64,000 bases of DNA from contig NZ_CP021033.1 in assembly GCF_002117485.1 (NCBI RefSeq), positions 620,001 through 684,000 on the forward strand, read 5' to 3'. A program made the translations under genes and the position numbers. This document shows, in pieces, positions 26,441 through 34,636 of the stretch. The first letter of the stretch is position 1, and every line of letters begins with the position of its first letter. Origin of the DNA: Rhizobium sp. NXC14. GTDB lineage: Bacteria; Pseudomonadota; Alphaproteobacteria; Rhizobiales; Rhizobiaceae. The notes under the pieces were generated by a model. That model was not told the origin of the DNA. It saw nothing but the letters and a program-made list of their open reading frames with translations, and did not search any database.

Positions 26441-27190
26441 TCATCCCGCCAATGCTTCGGCATCGGCCCCTGCAGGGATGCGCAATGGAGAGGAAGCATC
26501 GGTCGCAGCACGCCATACCGCCTCGACGACGTCGACGGGCTGTGTCAAGGCGGTCTCCGACTGCTGCTCCCACGACGCGAACACTTCTGCGACGACCGAC
26601 GAATAGGCTTCCGGGAAGCCGCCCTGTCGTTCAATCCGTGCGCGCGCCGTATCGCCGAACCGCGTTTCCGGCGCGCGCCCTGGGAGCACGATCCTCACAC
26701 GCACATTGAACGGCTCCAGCTCGAGCGCGACAGATTCGGTGAACGCGTTCACTGCGGCCTTGCTCGCCGTATAGACAGAGAGGAGCGGGAGCGGCTTGAG
26801 CGTTACGCTTGACGTAACGTTGACAACAACGCCTCCCTGCCGCTCCCGCATCTGCGGCAGAAGCGCTTGCGTCATGGCGATCATTCCGAGCGTGTTCGTC
26901 TCAAAAATTTCGCGGGCGATCTCCATCGGCGTTCCCTCAACCGCGTTGAGCCAGCCGATGCCGGCGTTGTTTACCAGCACGTCCACAGGACCTGCGGCGT
27001 CAACCGCAGCGCGGATGCTTTCAGGTCTCGTGACATCCAGAGCAACGATCTTGAGTTGGTCTGAAGGCGGCAGCAGGTCTTGGCTCGGCGTTCGCATGGT
27101 GGCGATCACCTTCCAGCCCTGCGCGAGAAAGAATCTGGCAATTTCCAGCCCGAACCCCGACGAGCATCCTGTAACGAGAACGGTCTTCAT
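26441..27190 (-). CDS. short-chain dehydrogenase/reductase
   Basis: This 249-residue classical SDR has cofactor motif TGCSSGFG, structural NNAG and catalytic YTASK with the upstream serine in NVTSSVT. It probably oxidises or reduces a small carbonyl or alcohol compound with NAD(P). It is divergent from an AraC regulator, a pairing commonly seen where the regulator controls the SDR. Convergence with fhuB and lack of any link to siderophore chemistry suggest it is a passenger in the island, although supply of a hydroxyacyl unit cannot be excluded. Confidence 0.82.
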   Translation of the reverse strand: MKTVLVTGCSSGFGLEIARFFLAQGWKVIATMRTPSQDLLPPSDQLKIVALDVTRPESIRAAVDAAGPVDVLVNNAGIGWLNAVEGTPMEIAREIFETNTLGMIAMTQALLPQMRERQGGVVVNVTSSVTLKPLPLLSVYTASKAAVNAFTESVALELEPFNVRVRIVLPGRAPETRFGDTARARIERQGGFPEAYSSVVAEVFASWEQQSETALTQPVDVVEAVWRAATDASSPLRIPAGADAEALAG

Positions 27191-27285
27191 ATCTGTCTCC
27201 TATCTATGCTGACAGCTACAGATGTAGACGGGGATATCGCCACTGAATATCATGCGCGATCCTTGTTTCATTATCAGGAGTATCG

Positions 27286-28203
27286 ATGAGCGATCCTTTG
27301 GCTGATATGGTCACGCTACTGCAGCCAACGGCGCGCCATTCAAAGCTCGTCAGCGGCGCAGGGATGTGGCGCGTTGAGCGCCAGGAGACCGGACAGCCCT
27401 TCTACTGCGTCGTGCTGGAAGGTTCTTCGCGGCTGAGCGCGGAGGACGAGCAGATCACATTGCGCGAAGGCGACTTCGTCCTGATCCCGGCCGTCCATGC
27501 CTTCACGATGTCGAGCCTGGGCGACGGATTATCGCCCGGCATCGATCCCCTCACCGTCACGATGCTTCCTGAAGAGACCCGTCACGGCGATCCCGAAGGG
27601 ACTCCGAATGCACGCCTGCTTGTCGGCCACTTCGCTTTCGGCTCGCCCGATGCGGCGTTGTTGGTTTCCCTGCTGCCGCGGATCATTCATATCCGCGGCG
27701 ACAGCAGACTGGCGGCGATCGTACAGCTCGTCACGGACGAAGCCCGCACCGAGCGGCCGGGAAAGAATATGATCCTGGCGCGGCTATTGGAAGTCTTGCT
27801 TGTCGAGGCGCTGCGCTCGAATGCCGGGGAGAAAGCGCCGCTCGGAATCCTGCGGGGTCTGAGCGATACACGTCTTGCCCTGGCCATCCGTCGGCTGCAC
27901 GAAAATCCGGCCAGGGAATGGACGGTGGAGCAGCTTGCCCGAGAGGCGGCCCTGTCGCGGTCGGCGTTCTTCAACCGCTTCCGCCGCACTGTGGGTCTGG
28001 CGCCAATGGAGTATCTGATATCATGGCGCATGGCGCTCGCCAAAAATCTACTGAGGCAACGCGATATCGGAATTCAGGAGATCGCCGAGCGCGTCGGCTA
28101 TGGCTCCGCAAGCGCGTTCAGCACGGCATTCACGCGCTTTGTCGGATTGCCGCCGTCACGATATGCCGAGCAGGCAAAGACCATGTCAAACGCCGCCGCA
28201 TAA
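27286..28203 (+). CDS. AraC-family regulator with N-terminal cupin
   Basis: This 305-residue protein has an N-terminal cupin (CVVLEGSSRLSAEDEQITLREGDFVLIPA) and a C-terminal AraC domain with helix-turn-helix segments WTVEQLAREAALSRSAFFNRFR and IQEIAERVGYGSASAFSTAFTRFVG. It belongs to the common 'AraC cupin' group linked to SDR or oxidoreductase genes. It is divergent from the SDR gene across about 95 bases and is its likely regulator. ATG follows AGGAGTATCG. Confidence 0.85.
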   Translation: MSDPLADMVTLLQPTARHSKLVSGAGMWRVERQETGQPFYCVVLEGSSRLSAEDEQITLREGDFVLIPAVHAFTMSSLGDGLSPGIDPLTVTMLPEETRHGDPEGTPNARLLVGHFAFGSPDAALLVSLLPRIIHIRGDSRLAAIVQLVTDEARTERPGKNMILARLLEVLLVEALRSNAGEKAPLGILRGLSDTRLALAIRRLHENPAREWTVEQLAREAALSRSAFFNRFRRTVGLAPMEYLISWRMALAKNLLRQRDIGIQEIAERVGYGSASAFSTAFTRFVGLPPSRYAEQAKTMSNAAA

Positions 28204-28215
28204 TTCTAATCGGCC

Positions 28216-29001
28216 TCAATGCCGTCCGTCCGGCAGCGGGCAGGCTTCGCCGCAGCCGCCGACGCCAGGCAGGTTATAACGCAGGCAGCAGACCTTGCGG
28301 CGGGCGAATTCCAACCCGCATTGCTGGCGCGCCATGCGGATCATGCCGAACATCGGATTGCGCCCGCCGCCCGGCCACTCAGCATCATTCAGCAGCGCCA
28401 GACCGCCTTCGACGAGGGCGGGCTCGTGGCGGTGAGCGATCTCTTTCAGGATCCAGGAGAGGTAGGCCGCCGCATTGTTCCAGAGAAGCTTCGGCGCCAC
28501 GCCGGAATTGGCGGCAATCGCCGAAATGACGGGCTCCGCATGGCCGAGCATCAGCCGGTGAAGCTCGGCCGCCGGATCGACGGCAATCTCGGGACTGTCG
28601 GACATCACGAACGCTTCCGGCTCGCCCGTCTCAGCATTGCAAACGAGCGACAGCCGGTCGATTTCCAACGGCAGGGCGATGCGGTTGACGAACATGTGGA
28701 CGCTCGGGGCGATCGTCAGCATGCTGAAATAATAGAGCGTCCACATGGAGACGATCGCGCGGCGATCGCTGCCCGGAAACTTTTGAGCATAGCGGGCGAT
28801 GATTCCGTCAAAGACGTCGCGATCGCCGAGATCCCGGCAGGGAACGACCAAGCCCGCCTGCGAGGGAGTACCGAGCAGTTTGCCGCGGCAATAGGCGAAC
28901 GGGCCGTCGCCCACCAGGCCGTCAAGATCGACGGCCTGGTGGGCGACAGGATGATCGGCGATCGAAGGGCGTGAGGCCGCCCCGTTCATCTCTGCCGCCA
29001 T
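28216..29001 (-). CDS. FhuF-like ferric siderophore reductase
   Basis: This 261-residue protein resembles FhuF in its overall layout (IAVDPAAELHRLMLGHAEPVI, SGVAPKLLWNNAAAYLSWIL) and ends with a cysteine cluster CC-x10-C-x3-C (VCCLRYNLPGVGGCGEACPL). FhuF proteins hold a [2Fe-2S] cluster in a CC-x10-C-x2-C motif and release iron from hydroxamates in the cytoplasm. Here the last spacing is three residues, not two. It starts 4 bases after the receptor stop, so both form one operon; it would complete the uptake route. Confidence 0.8.
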   Translation of the reverse strand: MAAEMNGAASRPSIADHPVAHQAVDLDGLVGDGPFAYCRGKLLGTPSQAGLVVPCRDLGDRDVFDGIIARYAQKFPGSDRRAIVSMWTLYYFSMLTIAPSVHMFVNRIALPLEIDRLSLVCNAETGEPEAFVMSDSPEIAVDPAAELHRLMLGHAEPVISAIAANSGVAPKLLWNNAAAYLSWILKEIAHRHEPALVEGGLALLNDAEWPGGGRNPMFGMIRMARQQCGLEFARRKVCCLRYNLPGVGGCGEACPLPDGRH

Positions 29002-29005
29002 GGTG

Positions 29006-31186
29006 CTACCACCGATACTTCAGGGTGCCGGTCATGTTGCGACCCTGGCCGAGATAGCAGAAGCCCTCGTTGCAGACCGTGTCGCGCTCATCGGCGATGT
29101 TGCGGATGGCGAAGGCCGCAGTCAGGCCTTCGTATTTCTTGTCGATTGAACCGAAATCATAAGCGGCGGACGCATCGACATAGAAACCTGAAGGGTTCTT
29201 CGATGTATTGGCGGTATCGGTCCAATTTTCGCTGACATAACGGACACCCGCGCCGACTGAGAGACCATGGAAGGGATTGGTTTCCTGGAACGTATAATTG
29301 GCCCAGAGGCTGGCGACGTGGGAGGGAGTCACGGCCGGCGTATTGCCTTCGTTGGTACCCGCGGTCACTTCAGAATGGTTGTAAGTGTAAGCCGCAATCA
29401 GGTCCCATCCATCGCCCACAGCCGCGCGAGCTTCAAGTTCGATACCCTTTCCCGTCACCTCGCCGAGCGAGTCATAGGCAAGCGTCAGTGGATCGACCAG
29501 CACCGGCTTGTTCTTTTCGACGATGTGATACGCAACCGCCGACAGGAGGATATCTGTGCCTGGCGGCTGATATTTGACGCCCAGTTCGTACTGTTCACCC
29601 TCGGTCGGCTCCAGAATCTTGCCTGAAGTCGAACGGTTAGTCACGGGATCAAATGACGTCGAATAGGAGACGAAAGGCGCAAGGCCGTTGTCGAAGAGAT
29701 AAAGCGCCCCGGCCTGCCACGAAAAGGCGTTTTTATTGACGTCTTCCGAGTCGCTCATCCCGAAGGAAGGATAGGTCGTGTCACGCGTCTGGTTGACCCA
29801 GGTCTGGCGGCCACCGAGATTGAAGCGCCAGTTCCCGGCTTCGATCTGGTCCAAGGCGTAGACGCCGACCTGGCGCATGTCGGCATCGGCAACGATGAAG
29901 TTATAGGCCGGCGTCGCACCCGAGACGCCATAGGTCGGATTGGCAATATCGAAATCGAATGCCGGGTTGGCTGCATCGAAGCCGTAGCCCCAGTTCGACT
30001 GGAGATTGGTGTAGTCGAGCCCGAACAGCATCGTATGCGCAAGCGGGCCTGTATCGAACTTCGCCTCGAGCTGGTTGTCGACCTGGAAGACGTTCATCTC
30101 GTCCCGGATCGAACTTGCATTGCGGTGCGCGACGGTGCCGGTCCAGCTCGAAATGCCGAGATAGCGGGCGCGAAGGTCGAGGTGCGAGTAACGCAGGTTC
30201 TGCCGGAAGGTCAGGCCATTGTCGAAATCATGCTCGAACTGATAGCCGATCTGCTGCTGCTTGACCTTCTGATAGTCGTAGTCGGGATCGCTCTGCCGGA
30301 TATCGAGAATCTCGCCGCCTTGAGTCGTGACCGCGCCGACATTGGCGTCGGTCTCGTCGGACTGCGCCAGACCATATATCGTCAAGGACGTACCTTCGTC
30401 GGGCTTCCAGGTGAAGGACGGCGCGAGGAAGTAGCGGTCGTCGGCAATGTCGAAATTGGTATCGCCGCGGCGGGCGAGGCCAACGATGCGATAGAGGAAA
30501 TCGTCGTTGTCTTCGCTGATCGGCCCGCCGAAATCGAACATCCCCTGCACCCGATCCTTGGTGCCGTAGGTGATGCCGACTTCGCGGATCGGCTCTTCGG
30601 TCGGAAGCTTCGAGATCTTGTTCACGAGGCCGCCCGGCGATCCCGAACCGTAAAGAACGGAAACCGGTCCCTTGATCACCTCCACGCGCTGCTGCTGATA
30701 GGGATCGGTACGGAACATGCCGTAATTGATATAGGGCTGGCGCAGGCTGTCACGGTAGTCGCCGACCGTCGTAATGTTGAAGCCGCGGATGAAAATCTGG
30801 TCGAAACGCGGATCGAAGCCGTTGGGGCCTGTCGTCACGCCGGCCGTGTAACGCACCGCCTCGATAACCGTCTGGGCGCCGCGCTGCTCGATTTCCTTCT
30901 CTGTGGTGACCGAGATCGAGCGCGGGGTCTCGACCAGCGGCGTGCTGATCTTGGTCGTGCCGGCGCTGTTCTTGGCGGTGACAGACGTCCGGTCGGTCTT
31001 GCTATCAGAGGCTGCACCTTGAATGACGATTGGCTCCAGTGTCGTCGCGGTGTCACCTGCGGAGGCGCTCTGGGCGGCAGCCGGCGATGCTGCAATGCCG
31101 ATCAGGACTATTGCGGTCGTCGCACAAAGGCTGTCTCTGTAAATTCGCGATACATTATTAGAAACATTCAAAAAAACACGCGCCAT
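29006..31186 (-). CDS. fhuA: TonB-dependent hydroxamate-siderophore receptor (FhuA/FoxA type)
   Basis: This 726-residue outer-membrane receptor has a signal peptide ending near SPAAAQS, a TonB-box-like LEPIVIQG, a plug domain (TPRSISVTTEKEIEQRGAQTVIEAVRYTAGV; GSGSPGGLVNKISK) and a 22-strand barrel that ends in KYRW with the terminal aromatic residue. Closest motifs are those of FhuA/FoxA/FiuA ferrichrome-ferrioxamine receptors, so ferric vicibactin is the expected ligand. An RirA-type box lies about 68 bases upstream. The symbol is by function; orthology to the characterised rhizobial fhuA is not proven. Confidence 0.88.
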   Translation of the reverse strand: MARVFLNVSNNVSRIYRDSLCATTAIVLIGIAASPAAAQSASAGDTATTLEPIVIQGAASDSKTDRTSVTAKNSAGTTKISTPLVETPRSISVTTEKEIEQRGAQTVIEAVRYTAGVTTGPNGFDPRFDQIFIRGFNITTVGDYRDSLRQPYINYGMFRTDPYQQQRVEVIKGPVSVLYGSGSPGGLVNKISKLPTEEPIREVGITYGTKDRVQGMFDFGGPISEDNDDFLYRIVGLARRGDTNFDIADDRYFLAPSFTWKPDEGTSLTIYGLAQSDETDANVGAVTTQGGEILDIRQSDPDYDYQKVKQQQIGYQFEHDFDNGLTFRQNLRYSHLDLRARYLGISSWTGTVAHRNASSIRDEMNVFQVDNQLEAKFDTGPLAHTMLFGLDYTNLQSNWGYGFDAANPAFDFDIANPTYGVSGATPAYNFIVADADMRQVGVYALDQIEAGNWRFNLGGRQTWVNQTRDTTYPSFGMSDSEDVNKNAFSWQAGALYLFDNGLAPFVSYSTSFDPVTNRSTSGKILEPTEGEQYELGVKYQPPGTDILLSAVAYHIVEKNKPVLVDPLTLAYDSLGEVTGKGIELEARAAVGDGWDLIAAYTYNHSEVTAGTNEGNTPAVTPSHVASLWANYTFQETNPFHGLSVGAGVRYVSENWTDTANTSKNPSGFYVDASAAYDFGSIDKKYEGLTAAFAIRNIADERDTVCNEGFCYLGQGRNMTGTLKYRW

Positions 31187-31253
31187 TGCTTGGTCCCTAC
31201 GTCACGGATGCGGGCGGAACCTATGGAGCGAAGTGGAGCTTGTCAACATAAGA

Positions 31254-31268
31254 TGATTATTTTAGTCA
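31254..31268. promoter_or_regulatory. RirA-type iron-responsive operator before the receptor
   Basis: TGATTATTTTAGTCA matches TGA-N9-TCA with an AT-rich centre. It lies 68 bases upstream of the receptor start and is the second such box in the island, suggesting iron repression of the fhuA-fhuF-like operon. Confidence 0.68.
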
Positions 31269-31570
31269 CCTTTTATCCGATGATCTGCCTATCACGGCCA
31301 TTCGCGAACAGGTTGCACGCAGCATCGACACTGGAACGCTGGCACGGAACACCTGCGATGCAGGCTCCGGCCGCGCCTCCTGTCCTTTGCGGATCCGTAC
31401 GCAGTCGGCATAACATTCTCCCGCCCGGAGTAACGACCGGAGCAATACAGCATCAGGCGACCCTAGATTCTCTATCGATCTTGATAGGGAGAGGAGTTTT
31501 CTATTGAGGCAAATAAAAAATCTGGTTTACTGCCACTTCGCTTGTTGGCTTTCAGGGGGGGATTTAGCCG
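31269..31570. other. intergenic region between receptor promoter and L,D-transpeptidase gene
   Basis: About 300 bases with no gene I can support. A short open frame reading ITAIREQVARSIDTGTLA crosses it but matches nothing I can name. A GATCTTGATAGGGAGAGGAG stretch near 31480 may belong to the promoter and leader of the next gene. Confidence 0.4.
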
Positions 31571-32246
31571 GTGGTGTGGACGCGCAGGAGTATTATGCTC
31601 GGTGGATTGGCGTTGCTTGGGACCGGCGCCGTCAGCAAACCGGCAGCCGCAGCGGCAGCTTCTTATTTCGACGGCACAGCCGTCGACAACGGCGTGACAT
31701 TCCGCAGCACCAATTTCGCCAAAATCGACAAGCGCTGGCATCGCCAGGTCGTCAAATATTTTAGCAGTGAGCCGATCGGTACCGTTGTCGTCGATACAAG
31801 GCACCATTTTCTCTACCTGATCATGGAGAACAAGACCAGCCATCCGCTATGGCGTCGGGGTCGGTCGCGAAGGTTTCAAATGGTTTGGCCGCGCCACCAT
31901 CGACGCCAAATCGCTCTGGCCGCGCTGGACGCCGCCGCCGGAGATGCGCAAGCGCCATCCCGAACTGCCGGAATTCGTCTCGGGTGGCTCACCGAAGAAC
32001 CCGCTCGGCCCTCGCGCCATGTATCTGCATCGCGACGGCGTCGACACCGGCTATCGATTCCACGGCACGCTGGAGCCATGGAGCATCGGCAAGGACGCCT
32101 CCAGCGGCTGTATCCGCATGTTCAACGAAGACGCCATCGATCTTTACCAGCGCTGCCCCATTGGCACGGCCGTACAGGTTCTGCCGCATATTGCCGACCA
32201 GGCTGAGGGCGCCACTCAGGTTAGCGAAACAACTCCGGTCGAATGA
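31571..32246 (+). pseudogene. L,D-transpeptidase (ErfK/YbiS/YkuD family) broken by a one-base insertion
   Basis: The first frame (GTG 31571) encodes a Tat-like signal (TRRSIMLGGLALLG) and FDGTAVDNGVTFRSTNFAKI...GTVVVDTRHHFLYLI. Around base 31838 an extra A shifts the frame; one base later the correct frame resumes (AIRYGVGVGREGFKWFGRA) and runs through RFHGTLEPWSIGKDASSGCIRM, with the YkuD catalytic histidine and cysteine, to the stop at 32244-32246. These enzymes make 3-3 cross-links in peptidoglycan or attach outer-membrane proteins. Both halves are otherwise well preserved, so this is either a very recent mutation or a sequencing error. Confidence 0.8.
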
Positions 32247-32260
32247 GGAATATCACCCCT

Positions 32261-32797
32261 ATGTCTGCAATGATCGGATACACCAAGCGCCTTGCCGGCG
32301 CAGCGATGCTCTTGGCGCTCGCCGCCTGCTCCACCACCGAAGTCGCCTCCCTGGAAGAACCGGCCGCGGTGCCGATGACCGGCCAGACCAACGACCCCGC
32401 CCCCGGTTTCGAGAACGTTGCGGCTGGTAGCGAGGAGGATTTCATTCTCAATGTCGGCCGACGGATCTACTTCAAGCAGGACTCCGCCGCGCTCGATACC
32501 GTCGCCATGGCAACCTTGGACAACCAGGCCGCCTGGCTCAACAGGAACCCAACGTGGCTGCTCAAGCTGCAGGGATTTGCCGACGATTCCGGCTCCGCCT
32601 CCAATATGCAGACGCTGTCACAGAAGCGCGCCGATGCGGCGATGGCCTATCTCGCCTCGAAGGGCGTAGACCCCAAGCGCATGTGGGCCAAGGGCTACGG
32701 CAACGACCGCGAAGTCCGCGACTGCACGGAGCGCTCCTGCAAGGTGCAGAACCGGCGCGTCGTCACCAATCTGCGCACCCAGCCGGATGCGGTTTGA
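32261..32797 (+). CDS. OmpA-like lipoprotein (Pal-type)
   Basis: This 178-residue lipoprotein has signal peptide MSAMIGYTKRLAGAAMLLALAAC with a lipobox ending in the lipidated cysteine, and a C-terminal OmpA peptidoglycan-binding domain (IYFKQDSAALD, LQGFADDSGSASNMQTLSQKRADAAMAYLASKGV, CKVQNRRVV). It probably anchors the outer membrane to the cell wall. An in-frame ATG at 32243 overlaps the L,D-transpeptidase stop; the later ATG gives a more normal signal peptide. Pairing with an L,D-transpeptidase suggests a two-gene envelope operon. Confidence 0.85.
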   Translation: MSAMIGYTKRLAGAAMLLALAACSTTEVASLEEPAAVPMTGQTNDPAPGFENVAAGSEEDFILNVGRRIYFKQDSAALDTVAMATLDNQAAWLNRNPTWLLKLQGFADDSGSASNMQTLSQKRADAAMAYLASKGVDPKRMWAKGYGNDREVRDCTERSCKVQNRRVVTNLRTQPDAV

Positions 32798-32837
32798 TCG
32801 CAGATGAACTTTCCGGGACGCGCCGAACAAAGGTTGC

Positions 32838-33045
32838 TTAGTACATGTATTGCACGCCCCCGTCGGGATGGTGGATGAGGCCGCGATGGACGGGCCGTCG
32901 ATCATGAAGCGTCTAGTTCGAGGCATCGAGGACGAAATCTGCATGGGCGGTCCAGCTTGCCGCCTGCCGCCAGGCCTTGCCACGCCATAGACCTGGAAGT
33001 TCTCATTGAACACCGGCGTATTTCGATCTTCATCCGCGCCGGAAC
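32838..33045 (-). pseudogene. remnant of an IS3-family transposase (OrfB)
   Basis: Reading the minus strand across frames gives VFNENFQVYGVARPWRQ, then TAHADFVLDA, DRRPVHRGLIHHPDGGVQYMY and a stop. These match ordered blocks of IS3-family OrfB (VFDENFxVYGVRKVWRQ and HHSDRGVQY) with most of the intervening sequence, including the first catalytic aspartate region, deleted. It is a decayed insertion sequence and cannot be active. Confidence 0.65.
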
Positions 33046-33141
33046 GCCTGTAATTTGACGGTCGTGCGATTAGACTAAGACCGTCAGCGCTTTAAGCTGC
33101 CGTGGAGTAGATTAAAATTAGCCGGGCTTAGACTTTAAATT

Positions 33142-33432
33142 TGCCGAGAACTGGCGTCTTGGTCAGACCGGCGCTTTTCCTTCTCCCACTACTGGACGAG
33201 AGACCAAGATGAAGTCGATGTCATCGTCGAGGATCGGCGCGGCCGGGTTGTTGGGATTGAAGTAAAGGCGTCGGCAACGGTGAAGTCTGACGATTTTCGC
33301 GGGCTGCGCCAGTTACAAGAGGCGGTCGGCGATCGTTTCGTGCGAGGGCTCGTCTTACACGACCACGACCGAGTGACCCCGTTCGGAGAAAAGCTACAAG
33401 CCGCCCCGCTATCACTTCTATGGACAATGTGA
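33142..33432 (+). pseudogene. C-terminal fragment of a DUF4143-type AAA ATPase
   Basis: One open frame reads ELASWSDRRFSFSHYWTRDQDEVDVIVED, then GIEVKASATVKSDDFRGLRQLQEAVG, ending at TGA 33430-33432. This is the restriction-endonuclease-like DUF4143 tail of the widespread 'ATP-binding protein' family often found near mobile DNA. The AAA ATPase part and start are missing. It lies directly beside the IS3 remnant, so an insertion-deletion event probably removed the rest. Confidence 0.65.
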
Positions 33433-33930
33433 ACTGCGATCGAAAAGCGCCGGGCGGGTTAGGGGCGGGGCCATTCGTGCCAGTTTGAAGAATGTCGCTC
33501 GTCCCAGTTCGATCCGTGATCGCCAGGAGCACCAACACGTCAAGCCCTCACATCGCTAGCGCAACGGCGGCAAAGATGACCTGAAAAGTAATGACATGAC
33601 CAATCGAAAGCGATGAGGTCGTCACAAATCACTGCAGAGACGGACCGTAGGGAGCGGGCGCGAAACGCAACGATCTCGTCGCGGGTGAGAATTCGAGGAA
33701 GAGCAAACTCGGTCCGCATCATTCGTGCACAAGGGCCGGCCACATGGCGCCGGCCCCAGTCGACGCGGAACCCTGTTCAGGATCGCGCTTCAGAAACGGC
33801 GTGCGCATTGCGAAGCTTGCCTAACGACCTCGAAAACAGAGGCTTTGCCGCATCTTTAGCGCTGCTTCTGCGACGTTTCCTGATCTCCACGATAAACGGC
33901 TTAATTCGGGACTTCATGAAGAGGCTCTCC
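33433..33930. other. intergenic region with one strong inverted repeat
   Basis: Nearly 500 bases without a supported gene. A perfect 8-bp inverted repeat GGGCCGGC/GCCGGCCC with an 8-base loop lies at 33733-33756 but has no T-run. A 67-codon frame on the minus strand (33540-33743) has no recognisable motif and is not annotated as a gene. Confidence 0.45.
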
Positions 33931-34401
33931 TTAAGCCACCTGACGCTCGGCTTCGATCTGAAGAGGCGCCTGCTGAAAGGAGCCGTCTCCGATGGCGATC
34001 TTGCGCGGCTTCATGGCTTCGGGCACTTCACGCTTCAGCGCAATCGAGAGAATACCGTTCGTCAGCGAGGCGTTCTCGACCCTGACGTGATCGGCGAGCT
34101 CGAAGCGGCGTTCAAATGCGCGCCCGGCGATGCCGCGATGCAGATATTCGCCTTCTTTCCCATCGGGCTTTTGCCCCTTCACCAGAAGGACGTTCCGCTC
34201 CTGGGTGATGTCGAGGTCACCTTCGGCGAAGCCGGCCACCGCCATCTGAATGCGATAGTCGTCTTCGCCCGTCTTGACGATGTCATAGGGCGGCCAGGTC
34301 TCGATCGCCTGCAGGCGCTGCGCATTGTTCAGGAGATTGAAGACACGGTCGAATCCGATGCTGGACCGGTAAAGGGGGGCGAAATCAAGTTCGTTTCTCA
34401 T
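33931..34401 (-). CDS. small heat-shock protein (Hsp20/IbpA family)
   Basis: This 156-residue alpha-crystallin-type chaperone has an N-terminal arm (DFAPLYRSSIGFDRVFNLL), the crystallin core (PPYDIVKTGEDDYRIQMAVAGF; NVLLVKGQK; YLHRGIAGRAFERRFELADHV) and the C-terminal NGILSIALKRE. It binds unfolding proteins under heat stress. The start MRNELDF is chosen because GGAGGA is eight bases upstream; an ATG six bases earlier is too close. Its 5' leader is a ROSE-type thermometer. The longer in-frame reading to 34527 lies inside that leader. Confidence 0.92.
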   Translation of the reverse strand: MRNELDFAPLYRSSIGFDRVFNLLNNAQRLQAIETWPPYDIVKTGEDDYRIQMAVAGFAEGDLDITQERNVLLVKGQKPDGKEGEYLHRGIAGRAFERRFELADHVRVENASLTNGILSIALKREVPEAMKPRKIAIGDGSFQQAPLQIEAERQVA

Positions 34402-34502
34402 AGCCATATCCTCCGTAAAGCAACATGGGTTGGAGACGCGTCGGAAACCTGCGTCTCCCCTCTGATCATCGGCCCGCTTTTGCGCTGCCGACGACGATGA
34501 TC
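34402..34502 (-). ncRNA. ROSE-type RNA thermometer in the hsp20 leader
   Basis: On the minus strand the leader forms consecutive hairpins: GATCATCG/CGATGATC (34464-34502, 8 bp), GGAGACGC/GCGTCTCC (34432-34458, 8 bp), and, next to the start, TTGCT-TTAC-GGAGGA (34409-34423), where the conserved U-U/C-G-C-U of ROSE elements masks the Shine-Dalgarno. ROSE elements repress rhizobial small heat-shock genes at low temperature and melt on heating. The match is by structure and the anti-Shine-Dalgarno motif; folding was not computed. Confidence 0.72.
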
Positions 34503-34636
34503 TGGTTCCGCATGATTTTCCATTCAAGAGGAGAATCTAAAAAATTTCAGGCTGCTTGATCCGGCAGTCCGGAGCGCCTCTTGCGCACTGTTTTCATTCA
34601 GCTCAACCAATGGCGCCTGGCCGTTCGACATCGGAA

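Noticed and set aside
31341..31360. Possible sigma-54 promoter (TGGCACGGAACACCTGC)
   Set aside because: Spacing between GG and GC is 12 bases, not the required 10, and no suitable gene follows.
33540..33743. 67-codon minus-strand frame in the gene-poor region
   Set aside because: No recognised motif or convincing ribosome site; the surrounding sequence looks decayed.
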